From assembly GCA_038503065.1 (NCBI GenBank), contig JBCAMK010000014.1, forward strand, positions 868,001 to 932,000: a DNA stretch of 64,000 bases. The letters are read 5' to 3'. The DNA is from Paragyromitra xinjiangensis (lineage: Eukaryota; Ascomycota; Pezizomycetes; Pezizales; Discinaceae). Both the position numbers and the translations under genes were made by a program. The notes beneath the pieces were generated by a model that worked only from the letters and a program-made list of their open reading frames with translations, had not been told where the DNA came from and did not search any database. Positions within the stretch are counted from its first letter, which is position 1, and each line of letters opens with the position of its first letter. This document shows, one piece after another, positions 44,100 through 57,782 of the stretch.

Positions 44100-47000
44100 A
44101 TGGATGGGGACAGGAAGCTGGTGCAGACTCTCTTGGAGCGGTTGTCGTCGAGGGTATGCTGTTTATCCACTCATTGCGCTCACCTGAGGCTTTTATTCTA
44201 TTTTATTGTTCTTTTCCTACCATGTGATATCTAGTGAAGAATTGGACTGATTCTCAATGCGTACCTTGCGCGATGGATCATTACATAGCTTCCCAATCGG
44301 ACTGGCGATGATTTGAACGACGTTCGACGTGATGAGGTGGTCGCACTCACGAGGCAGACCCTGATAGAGCTTGCGCGCAGCCAGATTGATATTCTCATCG
44401 ACTGCATCGCGAAACAGCTGGATGCTGTATCACGGGTATGGCCCATATCCATCTCACCTCTTTCCCCATCACATCTCGTCTCTGCAGGATCACATTTTGC
44501 AACAGTACCATAACCCAGGTGGTTGGATGTACTTAACGAGCTAATCAATCAATCAAAAATCTTACAACATTTACCACATAGATGTACTAACATATGCGTA
44601 GGACTACTTGACAATTGCCCCTCGTTTACGCCCCAAGCTCGTCCTTTTGACCCAAACCTACCTCGTCGAGATCCTTGCCGACTGTGTTTCGGCTCACTGG
44701 GACAGTATCGACCCACCATCTTCCCCTATCCCGCCAGCCAACCTCAGAAATCCCGGACTCTCCTCTCGAAAAACCCGGCGGCGAGAACGAGAGCCACCCC
44801 CACTCGACGATGCACAAGCCAACTACATTCTCGAGCTCCTCCTACGTCTCACTGCGTCTCCACTAAGCGATGGGTCTGATGGATACTCGACCACCGGTGA
44901 GCGGGATAAAAATGAGAAGGACACTAAGGATAGTAAGGGGCGAGATGGGCGAGACACCCGTGCCAACAACGCCGCAGCCCAACATCGTACCCCAGACCGT
45001 GACCTTGAAGCCCTCGACGGTCTCCCTCGCAAACCCACAGACCTCGAGCGCGCCTCATTCAAAACCATCGAGTATCTGTCAGCCACTAACTGGGGCCTAG
45101 TCTACCATACTTTCGGTACCAAGCTCAAGTACCTACGGACTACCGCGGCTGACGATAGTGATGCCTCCAGTCTAACTTTCATTGCACATCTTTGGCTCAA
45201 CCAAAAGAAACTCTCACTTCTCCTACAGGAAATTGGAGGGTCCTTCCTGCCACTGCGAAAAGCACCACAAAACACAATTGCAGCATTGCTACCCGAGACG
45301 ATTCATAGGTGGATTGATGCGCACCCGAAAGACTTTGTGGATTTGCATGTGGATAATAGGAGGCTGGAGGGTGGTGCAGAGATCTTGTTTGATTTAGCGA
45401 GTGGGCTGGCGGATGTGGCAAGAAGGAGGAGTGTTATTTGGCCTTTACAGACGGCACTGATTTTGTTGTTGCCGGATGTGTTTTGGGTACTAGAAATGCG
45501 AGGAGAGCAACGAGGTGGGAGCTTTGCTAAGAAGGTCGCGTTTTTGAATAATCTACGTCAAAGTCTGCGGTTGCAGAAGAGCTCAGACATGGCTGCGTCT
45601 TGTCTTATAACCATCTGCCGCGCTGGTTCACTTTTCCCCGCTGAATCTGAGTCTGCGTTACTTTCGTTTGCACTCGATGTCCAGAATGAAGTCACGGATG
45701 AGATTTTCAAGAGACAACAGTGGATCAGTGGGATGGTCGCTGGGAGTGGAGCGAACGGGAGTGGAAATGGTGTGTTTGGGGACGGTGAGGGCGTTGATCG
45801 GGACGTAATGATCAAAGCGTTCGTATCCAGCGCGAGGTTGAGTGTGGAGAGCGTTGTGGAAGGGCTGTTGCCAAGATGCCTGGAGAGGAACGCACCGGTT
45901 GCGTTTAAAATCACAGTTTTTGCGGGAGTGGCGGTCTTGGCTACCCAGGTATGTGATATACTTTTTTTCGGGAGGAGGGCCCCTTGTGAAAGGGGGTGTT
46001 GAGTGATGTCTCATGATGGTGTTGACGAAGAGGGTGCGAGTGCTAATCTGTGTTTGATATTTAGAGCAACGCTGAAGCTTTCGAACCTCTTTACCACGCA
46101 ATCGCCCCTGAAGTTCGCGAATACTTCATTAATATCGCTGCCATGCGTAAAGCTAACGGTGCCAATGGCTCCCCTGGTGGCACAGCAACAACCCGCCATA
46201 AAAATGTCTCCTCAGACTCCATCGGCTCGGTCGAGCTCCTCTACCAACTGCTGGAACTTCTCAAGATTCGCCCGTTACTCATGTATGAGAACCTTCTTGG
46301 TTCATCCTCATCCTCCACTAGCGACGCCGGTGGTGGGGACAGCGACGAGTGGGATCGACTAGGCGACCGTATCATTAACGCGATTCTACGACTAATCTAT
46401 GATGACGACGAGTTCGTAAGGAACAGTGCTGTAATGTTTGCGCGCCGCTTATTGAGCACGGAAGCATTCCAGATGACGATTCAGGAAAGTGGGGATTTTA
46501 ATTTGCTTGGATTCTTCTGGAAGGCGACGAGTGCTATTGTGGCTACATTGAGTAAAAAGTTGTTGGATTTTGATTTTCGCGATCCGGGGTTGAAGAGTAT
46601 GCTAGAGTTGGTCCATGGGTATCTGGAGACAAGGGTGAGCATCATAAGCAGCAGGAAAGACTTTACAGAGGGTGTTACAGATATTCCGGAGAGGACGATT
46701 GCGAATGTGAGCCTGGAGGTATCCTTCCTGGTGTTGCTGTGTAGTTCGGATCTGGATATTTGCAGCATTACAACACATGCAATTGCGTTGCTATGCGAGG
46801 AAGGACGGCTGACTGAGAACCCGGATGACCTGGCGAGGAGCAACCTGACGGTGATGAGGAACTTTCCTGTGTACTCAGAGCTGTCTCTTCAGACTTTCAG
46901 GATTACAGGGCCCGTCGCGTTCCAGAAACGACTAAGGAGACTGTTAACGAGAATGTCAATGCCTGGTCCTGGCATCTTGACAGCATGGGAAGCAGTATTC

Positions 47001-50000
47001 ACTAGGTGGAGGACACTCTGTAAACATATCTTGTCACCTGGGGTCGCAATTGCTGGTGGAATCGATGACCGGCTACATATGGAGTGGCGTAACTACTCGG
47101 GGTTTCTAGCATCTATAGCTGGGTGTTGTATAGCCGACCTACCACACCATGGCCGAGTAGACGACACCACGCTTGCCGGGCTACGGTGGATTGACCGACT
47201 TGCGAGTGACGGGGACGACATGTCTTTGCTAGAACGATTCATGAAACAATGTCTTCAGCTGCTCGTTTGCAAGCTTGTCTCTGTCCGCGAAAATATCCGC
47301 GAAGTCCTTGGGACGGAGCTTAATCCGCGGCTATACTTGCAGCTATTCAGAAGCCTGGAAACGGAGTTCAATATCATTTTCGATCCAGGAGTTAAAGACA
47401 CGCAGAGCGAGAATCGGACGCTCTTTGCAGAGCAGGCTTGTAGTTTGCTGAAGACAATTGTGGAGCGAATGGAGGATGCGCAGGATATGTTCTTGACTGT
47501 GGATTTGGGAGCGTTGACGTTGAGTTTGGCAAGGTATCTGCATACATTGAAAGAAGATAATACGGCGTTGAGAGTGAAGATAAGGATGTGTCAGCTCGTC
47601 GAGCTTGTTGCAAGGAAGAAGGAGATCGTGAATCTGAGACAGGATATCCGCGTTAGAAATAATTTGCTGCAGATTCTGAGCGAGTGGATGAGCCAGCCAC
47701 AAAAGGTATGTGGTTCAAACCCTCGGTTCGAGCCATGGGGTGAGGTGGGCTGATAATGGTGTGTTCATAGGGGGAGATGTACCAGGGCACCGGGATCCGC
47801 AAGGATGAATTCTTCCGCCTTCAACGGGATTTGGATCGTGCTTGTTTGAAGGCGTTGGTAAACCTGCTACATCGGCTGACGCTACAGCCTCCGGAGACAG
47901 CGAATGATACCGATGTAGTTGATGCGAGGAGCCAGATGTTTTGTTCGTACTTCACGAATTTTCTGAGTCTGCTGGATAGTAGCCACCTAGAAAAAGATCG
48001 CAGGGTTGATATGCAGACGGTGTCGTTGGCGAAGGACGATGCGAGCAGTTTCCAGGAGCTTGCAATACAAGCATTAAGTAATTTGTTGAGTTCAAATGTG
48101 GATGTTGGGCTGAAGTTCTCTCTGGAGATTGGATATCATGATGATCTGGAGATGAGGACAGCGTTCATGCATGTTCTCACCAATATACTGACCCAGGGAA
48201 CCGAGTTCGGGGCGTTGGGGGATTCAGCGATCGGGGAGAAATATGAACGGCTCATTGACCTTCTTGTTAATGACCTTCAGTTTGCTTTGGCCCTCTGTGA
48301 TTCATGTCCGAGCTCGGAGGTCGATGAGATGAGCATTGCGTTGCTAAATATTTTCGATTCGCGAGGGCTCGGGTTAACATTGTTGAAAGAGCTTATCGAA
48401 CAGGAGGTTTCAAACACCGAGAGCGAGTCGGAGTTGTTACGGCGGAATTGTGTAGCGACGAAGATGTTGAGCGTGTTTGCAAAGTGGAAGGGAAGCGATT
48501 ATCTTCGGAAGGTGCTGCAGAAAGTGCTGGAGCGGGTGATTGTCAGTTCAGATAAGTTAGATTTGGAGCTGGATCCAGGAAGGACGAGTAGTACGGAGGA
48601 GTTGCAAAGAAACGAGCTCCAACTCAGATATATTACAAAGGTGTTTATCGACGAGATCTGCAAGAGCGCGAATATCGTTCCGAATAGCTTTAGGTGGATA
48701 TGCCACACGATCACCTCGTGCGTAACGAGCCGGTTCCCGGAAGCGAAGTTTACAGCGGTGGGGGCGTTCATCTTCTTGCGGTTCTTTTGTCCCGCAATCG
48801 TGGCACCCGATTCCGAGGGCCTGGTCAATAACATCCCTAATAAGGAGATGCGGCGAGGGCTGCTGCTCATCGCGAAGATAGTACAGAACCTGGCGAATAA
48901 TGTGCTCTTCGGAGCAAAGGAGCCGTATATGATCCCGTTGAACGACTTCCTGACGGCAAACATATGTCAGGTGACTGCGTTTCTGCGTGAGATCAGTAAT
49001 CCACCAAAGGTGCCAGAGGCAGTTGTTGCACAAGAGAGTTTTGATTTTGGAAGCAGTGTGGCGCTACATCGATTCTTGTATGATCACTGGGAAGTTGTCA
49101 GGCAGAAGCTCATTTTCCAGGAGAAACATAAGGCGAGGCTGAAAGGGGAGAAGAGTTTCGAGGGGCCGAGCGTGCTACAACAAAGTATTACAAAGTTCTC
49201 GAGTTTGATATCAACGCTTGCCGCACCACCGTTGGATATTTCCTTAGGGAGACCGACAATCCAAGGGAATATTCAACCGGCGTATTCGAGATATCAGCAT
49301 TTTATGCTCAGAAACTCGGGGAGGAGTGTGGAAAGTATACTGTCAGCGAGGATTGTGTATGATGGCGGAGAAACGAAGGACAATGTTCCCGTTATTTGCT
49401 TCGTGCTTCGTAACATTAATATGGCTTCTATCGATCCTGACTTGCTCATCTACTGCTTCCTAAAGATCGCATCTCGCATGTGGCATAAGCCGTTCGCAGT
49501 GCTTATTGATGCCACTTGCTACTCTCTCAACAATGAGCTGCCTGATGGACTCTACAAGAAGATCGACTCCTTAATGCCACCTGACATGGCCAAGAATTAT
49601 AGTCGCGTCTATATCTACAACATGAATAGCGCCTACCGGAAATTCTTCCGTCGACACTTGAGGTACGCAGTCAGGGATGATACCCACTCTTGGCACCCAA
49701 ACAATATCGATTTCATCATGCTAGGTTCTCTTGCGGAACTACAACAACATTTCAATCTCGGAAGCTTGCACCTGCCAAAGGAGACAATGAGTTTCCTGAG
49801 CGATTCCCGCTACGTATTCCACCACATCACACGTCTGTCCAAGACGAAAGGCAAGATCGAAGTCGTCTTTAAGGTTGGCAGTCAATACATCCAGATCACA
49901 CCAACAAAGAAACAGGAGATTGTCGCCGGGCTGAGGATGTATGCGACTGTGAATGATATCTTCAGGTTGACAGATGTGGAAGAGGCAAATGCTAGTTTCC

Positions 50001-52675
50001 ATACAGACGAAGAAAATGCCTTTGGGATCAAGACGGATAATGGGAAAGTCACAATGTTTTTCAGCAGCCCAAAGAGAAACGACATTCTACAGACATTGAA
50101 AAGCTCCAAGGCGAAGTACTCGAAGGACAATAGGCCAAACAAGCTAAACGAGAGGACTATTCGCCCAGAGGATGTACCAGGAACGCTACTAAATATAAGC
50201 TTAATGAATGTGGCGAGCTTCGATCAACAATTGAGGTTGGCGGCGTATAATTTGCTGTGCGCGTTGTGCCAAGCGTTCAAGTTCAATCTAGACAGACAAT
50301 TTGTCAGTGCTAAGGGTATGTTGACGATCACACCGAATCGCTATTTGATAACTGATTGCTATAGGTTTGAGTATTCCTACCGACTCAGTCACCCTCATCG
50401 TTGGAGTTAGCGAGAAACTAGCGGCGACCGAACCACAGCTCACATACGACTTTCTGTCGGAGTTCTTCGTTGGTTGGGATAAATCACACCCACAACAGCG
50501 ACCTCTTAATATCCTCTACATGGTTCCATGGCTCTCTAACCTGTACTCACAAGTTCTCATGAGTGGCGATGACAGCGAGCGTGGGAGAGAACGACTAGCC
50601 AGCATTGCACGCAAGATGATCGACATCACAGTTCGAGAACCACGACTCTACACATCCTTCCAGCAAAACGCTTGGTCCATCATCAGCAAGGACGAAGGGC
50701 TCTTGGACGTGTTTCTTGATGAACTGCTAAAATCTGCAATGAATTTTGGATTTGGCTCGGATGGGGCTGAAATTATTGGAAGCATTGCATCCTCATTCGG
50801 TACACTGACGATAAGAGGGAAAATCATTATGAGGATTCGGAAAGCGCTCAACAGGTCTTCCTTACGGCCTACACGACATCTGGTAGATAACATCGTATGG
50901 AATGAGATAATTGTGCTACTACGGATATGCCTCGCGATATCCTTCGACAGCCGTGTCCAGGCGCAAATGTACCTCCCAGAGCTATTTCATATCATTACTA
51001 TGGTTGTCAACTGCGGATCGATTTTGGTCAGGTCTTCGGTTCACAGCTTGCTTGTCAATACGGTGCATTCGATATGCGTTTCGTTCCCACTTGAGGAGGC
51101 TAAATTGAACCAATTGAAAGCGATTCTAGCAAGCTTGTCCGAGCCAAAACTGTGCTTGCTGTTTAGTCTTAACCGGTCCACGTCGAGGGATCAAGTGGCA
51201 ATTCAGGACCAACGGGCGGCAGAAACTACAACTGCCACAAGTATGGAGCAGATTACGAACCTACTGCTAGAGATAGTATCAATTGCAGCTCCGACTATCG
51301 GTAAGTTAGCTACAGGTATTCCCCAGTCTTCCAAATGCTAATAATAAGGTCAGATATGGCCAATATCTGGAGAGCACGGTGGATGAGTCTTGTTGCGAGC
51401 ACCGCATTCCAGAGCAATCCCGCTATTCAGTCACGAGCATTCTCAGTCATGGGCTGTTTAGCGAGGGAAGATGTAGACGATGATCTACTGTACCAAGTTC
51501 TTGTTGCTCTCCGCAGTGCTTTGTCTCGATTTCTAGAGAGTGGTGACTACGAGATGTTGACCAGCATCGTCACCAGTTTGACCAAGATGATGGAGAACCT
51601 CTCACCATCATCCCGATACCTTCTGCAGCTTTTCTGGCTTGCGATATCACTGGTCCGCGTTGGCTCGGGTCTAGTTTTCAACTGCTCCGCTGCTTTGCTA
51701 GAGTCAACACTACGGACCATCGCCGCATCGGGAGAATTCAAAAACAATCGTATGATACCCGTACTACTCCAGGGCAAAATTCCAGTAGATGAAGCTACCT
51801 CGGCCATCGATGAGCTCTACGGTCTCCATTTCAATCACGAATCGTTTCATTTTGCTGTCGCTGCAACACTCTCAAAGGGACTGCAAGATCCATCAACGAA
51901 GCCATCCGCCCTGCGTACATTGGCAACATTCTTGGAAGTTGTCGCTGCCAACACACCGGAGAACGTGAGGTGGGGTTTAGATTTACCTATCCCACCATAT
52001 CTAGGGATGGTTTTCACCCGCGCTACGAGCATTTCCGAGATGAAAGAGATACTGTGGATTATCGGAGTCGCGCTCGATGAAGACGGAACGATCGAAAGCG
52101 AATGCTACAGCAAGATGGGCCCATTTATCGATGTTATGACCGAACAGAGCCTTCTCTTGACCGGTGTGTTGGGCGTGATCGACTTTAGAGCTTGCGAGGA
52201 GAGCATTCAGAGGCAGACTTTGTCTAGTTTTACGATTCTGGCTAGGCGGAGGCCTGAGGTTCTTTTGTTGTTGTACGATCATCTCTTGGACTACCTTGAA
52301 GACGTGCTCAGCGTGTCGCATAACCCAATGCTCCTCAAAGAAGCGAATACACTTTTATGTATAACAAGTGCCGACCCGAGATTCGCGAACAGAAGGGATA
52401 CAAAGGAGTTGCTTGCAGGGCTATTGGATAGATGGGGAATGGGTGGGATGTGGTTTTCAACAAGTTTTAAGACGACAAAGGACTTAGAAAAGCGATGTGC
52501 CGGACTTACAGATAAATTGATCGAGGTGCGTTTCCCCTTCACATTTCATGACTCATTTTACCTAAACTGCAACTAAATATGCTATAGTTGATTATTGTAT
52601 GATCGAATATTTGACAACGCCATGACTAACGAACAGCAAAAAAGAGGGGGGCCCGTTGTGTTTTCATCTGCCTGA
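44100..52675 (+). CDS. ira1: Ras GTPase-activating protein of the Ira/neurofibromin family
   Basis: Eight exons: 44100-44153, 44289-44435, 44602-45948, 46065-47705, 47771-50315, 50365-51300, 51354-52525 and 52637-52675. All phases agree, giving 2626 residues, the size expected for fungal Ira proteins. The RasGAP domain spans about residues 1270-1460: the arginine-finger segment LLRRNCVATKML near 1285, FRWICHTITSCV, FLRFFCPAIVAP near 1400, and LIAKIVQNLANNV. It is followed by the Sec14/PH-like module of neurofibromin (about 1600-1800; IDPDLLIYCFLKIASRMWHKPFAVLIDATCY). Flanking regions are helical. It accelerates GTP hydrolysis on Ras and so restrains the cAMP/PKA pathway. The last exon encodes 13 residues. 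Exon 2 is joined directly to exon 3 because the intervening piece does not keep phase. The choice of symbol ira1 rather than ira2 is arbitrary. Confidence 0.92.
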
Positions 52676-53643
52676 GGAATGGCTAGCAGTCTTGCATTGG
52701 CGAGGGAGAAACTAAGAGCGATAAATTGATAATTATACCTAGGTTATTGGAGTTATCTCGTTGCTGCTTTAGCTCACTTGCTTTTTTTCCTTTGTATTTG
52801 TACGCACCTTCGTTGGTCATCACCGATATCGTAATCGCATGTTTTTCCTTAATTTTCTTTCACAGCATGGGGGCGTTCTTTGAGTATTTGGGTGGAAAGC
52901 GACTGGGATTGGGGCTGTGGGGAGGCAAGTTATTAATGAATTTAATGATATGCATTATAGGTTGCCAGTAAACATCGTTGGAATAGGTTTGTGTGAATAG
53001 GAATTGCAATCGCTTAATTTTTTGCTTGCTCAACTAGAAGCAAAAACCTTTCCATATATAGCGATCCGACCAGTAAAGATATGCTTCACCTTTCACGAGT
53101 GGCGGCCTATGATCACTAAGGCTTCCTTCCCGGTCAATATTAGTACCATAACACCACTTCCATGCTTGCCCAAACATCGAGGAGCTGACTCGAGATCCAA
53201 TTATTTAGATTAAAATCGGAAACAAGAGCCCCATATCCAACTGCCTACTATGTATGAGCTTCCTATTTTCAACTACGGTATTTTTTTAAAAGGGAATACA
53301 ATATTCCTACTAGCCTCGCGGAAAGCATAACGCATGCGGTGTAAACGCTACTATATTACAACAATAGACACATTTCTCACAACAGTCTTAGCTCCCATAA
53401 ACATGACCCCACAATCATTGACTAAATCCCAGTCATGATGGCGTATGATTTTACGAACAAGCGGATAAATTTTATTGGACGCATCTAACCACCTTAGTTA
53501 CAGCGTTCTTAGCAGTCTGTAATCAGTATCAAATATTCCTGGTACGCTAGACTATGAAGAGCCACAGTAAACCTTTCTACTCCATGATTATAGAGAAATC
53601 GGCTTGCTAGCCTCATGACACCGATAAAACTTCATTCCACAGC
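52676..53643. other. Intergenic region, no gene seen
   Basis: 3' flank of the ira gene (T-rich) and downstream flank of the relic gene on the minus strand. One open plus-strand stretch of 81 codons at 52726-52971 is hydrophobic and composition-driven; I do not call it. Confidence 0.5.
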
Positions 53644-55095
53644 TCATTTCTCATATTCAAAAAGTTCATTTTTCGCAACATCTTGCAACGACAGACTTAC
53701 GATCCCTAAAGTCGGCTCACCTCAAAAAAATTCCTTCACAAGCCTAGGCCCCACACCACCGAGAACAAAGCAACCAACCTCAAAAGTCATTCTATTTTTT
53801 CCCGAGCACTGTTTAAAAGCATCCTCCAATCCCTCTTTACTCCTTACATCTCTCATCATCAGCACCTCAACGAGCCCACTCCACAGCACCTTGTACAGCT
53901 CTCATCATATCAACACCCCTAAAAATGTCGACAGGGTACGTTTAATTCCTTCATACTAAAACCGCTAGAACAAAACCGATTTCGACCCAATGATCAACCT
54001 TAGCAAACGTCCCGACACTCTTACTTCCAGAAATACCCAAGTACTTCAGACCCCACTATTAATGTCAGGATATCGGGGATTAGAAGACCACCTGGTAGCT
54101 ATTTCATGAAGAGAGAAAAGTTTCCGATCTAGGTATTTCCGACACACGATGACAGTTCTAGGGCTTGAGGATCCATTGTTTGTTTGTGCCTGCTACGCCA
54201 ACAGCACCTGCCTCACTAAGAACACTATGACAGCTACGGCGATGGGGGTGATGGGTAAAAGTGGATCTGATTTATCTAGCTCCTACGGCAAGACCGCGGT
54301 GACATGATCACAGTTCATACCAAGACCCGAGACACGGAGCGGTTGGCAAACTCTGCTATAAAAAACGAATAGTAGCAAAAAACGACATGAACGGGCAGTT
54401 TTTCAGGCGCTATCCTATGTTCCGACACTTTATTCACATCCACCCCACCTACCCCAACAACAGCCGACCATGACAACATGGACATGTCGAAGACATACTA
54501 CTAGAGGTCAAAACCCAAACATGATAGGCGCTTCACGAGAATAAAACAGGTTATTTACCTAGCCAGTTCGAACCACAGAGTAGCCGAGCGAGCAAACAAT
54601 ATTGTCAATGCTTTAACAATATAAGAATAGGCGATTCAAGTGAAAGCCACGACATTTCCAAAAGGAAGCGCATACTCACTTGTTCCACTCACCTTTTCAC
54701 TAAATTCGAATACAGAGGTTCTGAACCAATATACTAACTATACAACGATAAACAGCTAAATACGTTGATATCCCTTTTGGAGCCGTTTTCTCGACACCGC
54801 CTCCATTCAACTGGGAAGAATCACACCAAAACCAAAGAGGTTTTGGGCTCTGCATTTTCCGCCATAGTCACATACGTTGACCTAAACAAACGCCTTCATC
54901 TATCCCTTGAAAGGTAGTCAGTCAGGTTCTATTCACAGCTCTTCGGGTCACTTGCCACCTCCTTATGGAATACTTGCTTCAACAGTTTCATTTTCTAAAT
55001 CAATAATTCATGTTACATTAAGAATATCATGACGAGATAGCCATTTTATAATCAGCTTACCTATCGGTAAGATGATCACCAAAGAGCAAGGCCAT
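53644..55095 (-). pseudogene. Decayed multi-exon gene for a multi-pass membrane protein
   Basis: Successive minus-strand blocks translate to clearly protein-like sequence but only with repairs. In order: a possible first exon at 55095 (MALLFGDHLTDR, donor GTAAGC); VFHKEVASDPKSCE then stop; PLWFWCDSSQLNGGGVEKTA; VFEFSEKVSGTSEYALPFG then stop; IAYSYIVKALTILFARSA; YVFDMSMLSWSAVVGVGG with VVFCYYSFFIAEFANRSV; ELDKSDPLLPITPIAVAVI then stop; CRKYLDRKLFSLHEIATRW; YLGISGSKSVGTFAKVDHW; GLVEVLMMRDVRSKEGLED; VGCFVLGGVGPRLVKEFF then stop; and GEPTLGIVSLSLQDVAKNEL to the end. There are at least four in-frame stops and at least two frame breaks. Several GT-AG introns (GTATTT, GTATGA) keep phase. Three or four hydrophobic segments suggest a membrane protein. 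I do not recognise the family. It lies just downstream of the OPT gene on the same strand. Confidence 0.55.
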
Positions 55096-55253
55096 CCTTC
55101 TTTACTTTCCTACACGCCTATCGAATACCGGATAAAATCCAGGCCTAGCAATTAAATATAATTTCGAGACACAACAAAGAACCTAAAGAAACTCTAACCT
55201 CTAACCCTCAATATACACCACCTCCCAATTAAAATTAAACCCCCAACATAACT

Positions 55254-57782
55254 TTAAAAATGCGGTACTCCCAAACTCGCCATCCCCAGATTCAAAATAC
55301 TTACAATCCCCTCACCAAGTATCAGCCCACTCGCCAATATAACCAACATTGTCTCCCCCTCCCCATACTCCTCGCTACCCTCAGTGTTTCTACCCCACCA
55401 CCAAGTCACCAATCCACCTACTACCCTCGCTAGTGTAAAGCTCGGCACATTATACATCCCAACCGCGACGGCAATCCCCCCAGGTATCCAATCCCTCGAT
55501 TTCCCTTTCACCACCCACCCCCTCAGGACCGTCGCTAGACTAAACACCACCGCAAAACCACATGCAAACTCCCACGCATACTCTGGCAGTCCTTCACCAA
55601 AGACAAGACGAGAGCAATCAATCCATACAAACGCTGTCGGCACCTGAAAGAGTTTCCCGGGAACAGGGTAGACAGACGTGTAGAGCCTATACACACCAGC
55701 AGATATGATAGCGCCAAAGGCGCTCCCCACCAGTTGCCCATAAAACTGGGCACGTGGAGCCGCGCCAACTAAGTGTCCGGTTTTAAGGTCTTGCATTATG
55801 TCACCAGCCTGTTGTGCACCAGCTTCGGAAATGCCGCCGGCAACGAGGTTGATTAGGACTGCCGCAGGTGAAGAGCTCGGGGTGATGAGCGCGAAGAAAA
55901 GTTGTGTGATTTTGGAGATCCCGGAGACGGGGTTCAGGTCGGTTTGGCCTTGATACAGGACAATTATTAGTTACCAGCATTGGACTGGCGCTGGATCGGG
56001 GGTAGGAACTCACCAAGTGCGCGAACACCCATGACAGACAGTACCAATGCCAAAAAGAAGGCCACAAATGTTAAGTATAGTGGCACCTGTGGAAACACCG
56101 TTTTAACAGCCCCTATACACAACACTCCGGACGCTGCAAGTCCACCATACACGACTTTCATAGGCACCAAATGTTCCTCAGGTGCATCCTCTTCCACCAT
56201 CTCCTCGTCATCTCGTGCTGTCCCAGCACTCTTTCTCCTTCTCAGACCATCTTCAGACCCCCTGCCAACCGCTTCGTAGGACCCACCTCCATCATGTCTA
56301 TCCTCGTCTTGATGCAACAGCTGCTGATAGCTCCCCCCACTTCTACCGTTACGAAGCGTAAACACCGATCGAATAACAGCCTCTAGCACCAGTCCGCCAA
56401 GAGAGATGACAGAATCAGATAACATGACAGCAAGACTGATCCAAACAATCCAACCACGACTACCCTTAACCCAGTCATCCACAGGACCTGGAGCCCAGCC
56501 GCGACTGTGTACAAATGGAGAAAGAATACCCCAGCCAATAATAGCGCCAAGGAGCATATGCAGCGTTGTAGACGTGCCCATTATGATCCCCTGCCCAACG
56601 TAAGCAGGGGACGGGTTCAACGTCCAGAGCCAGTTTTTTGCCAAGGAGGAGCCAAAAATGGGGAGATCACGAAGTATGGGAAAGAAGTAAGATGCAAAGG
56701 TCTAGGAATATAGTTCAATAAACTTAGCCACGAAGTTTGGAAATCCTTACCATGGGAAATCACTCACATAGATTCCGCTCACAGCGAACGAATAGCCTAA
56801 TAACCTTATCTTCTCTCCCCAGCTCCTCTCATACCTTTCTTCTGCCTCAGTAATTCCAGTAGCAATCTCGATACCAGATACAGGCCCTGCCTCTTCGCCC
56901 TGCGATGCCCTCTTTTCATCTTTGCTTCCGTGTAACACAGAAATCATCAATGCCGTAGCTGTGCCACTTGGGAACTTTAGCTTCTCCTTGATAATAACCT
57001 GTTTCCGCAACGGCACCGCAAAGAAAACGCCGAAAAATGCAATACCCAAAGACCAGAAAATCAACTTGGGCATGCTAAGGTGAAGCGGACCACCCTCCGA
57101 GGGCTTGAGGAGGGTTTCGAGGGCGGGAATTACACCGACAAAGCCGGCAGAGAGTGGCATAGAGCCGACGGCTACCGCAACGGTTTGTACGAGTACTATT
57201 GGAGGTTTTGGATTATTATCAAGACCAAATATTGCGAACAAGGCGGGATATACCGTTCTCGACAGGCGTAAAGGGCTGTTTGAGGTGTTTTGCAAATGAT
57301 TTGAAGACAGCGAAGCCAATCAGAGACGAAGGCATAGACATCATGGAAACCCATCCAGCTACATATTTTTACTCTTGTCAGCATTTTTCTACATCCATTC
57401 ACGTTTTCAATATCCCAATGTAAATAGTCCCCAAAGCAACCAAGCTTCAACCGCTGATAAACCACGCGTGATAACCAAACTCGAGATTTAACCCCACAAG
57501 CAAGGACCAGGTGGGTTACTTGCTTTGAAGCCCAAAATACATATTTGAGAAATTCACGATAGTCCCCACAAGCAAACCCACGATCACGGCTCTCGCCGTG
57601 AACTGCTGTTCGTTGGCGCGCACCTCCAAGAAACGGCGTACTTCAGATCTCCTGCGTCTAATATGTCCAGGCGGGGACTCCAAGCCTAGATGCGCATCGT
57701 GAGAAAGTGACTCCATTTCGTAGGAGTCCGATGGAGGCGGTGAAAGGATGGAGAGGAAGGAAGGGGGAGGAAGGAAGGGCAT
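55254..57782 (-). CDS. Oligopeptide/metal-chelate transporter, OPT superfamily (YSL-like branch)
   Basis: Five exons were read on the minus strand: 57782-57524, 57358-57254, 57195-56768, 56701-56014 and 55948-55254, giving 724 residues, a typical OPT length and close to yeast YGL114W. After an acidic N-terminus, IVGLLVGTIVNFSNMYFGLQ opens the membrane domain. Hallmarks follow: GWVSMMSMPSSLIGF, PFTPVENVLVQTVAVAVG, LKFPSGTATALMI, NWLWTLNPSPAYVGQGIIMG, and the YSL-branch stretch AGDIMQDLKTGHLVGAAPRA. Many hydrophobic helices follow that motif. It imports oligopeptides or metal-chelates through the plasma or an internal membrane; the substrate is not predictable here. The first intron (165 nt) only keeps the conserved FGLQ-TGWVSMM join if its donor is GCAAGT, making a GC-AG intron. 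Confidence 0.9.

Noticed and set aside
44470..44602. An extra mini-exon in the ira gene (DHILQQYHNP) between exons 2 and 3
   Set aside because: It is 31 nt long and would shift the frame, whereas direct joining of exons 2 and 3 keeps phase and gives sensible sequence.
47343..49033. Open frames of 120-158 codons on the minus strand opposite the ira gene
   Set aside because: They lie wholly inside well-supported coding exons and have no family features.
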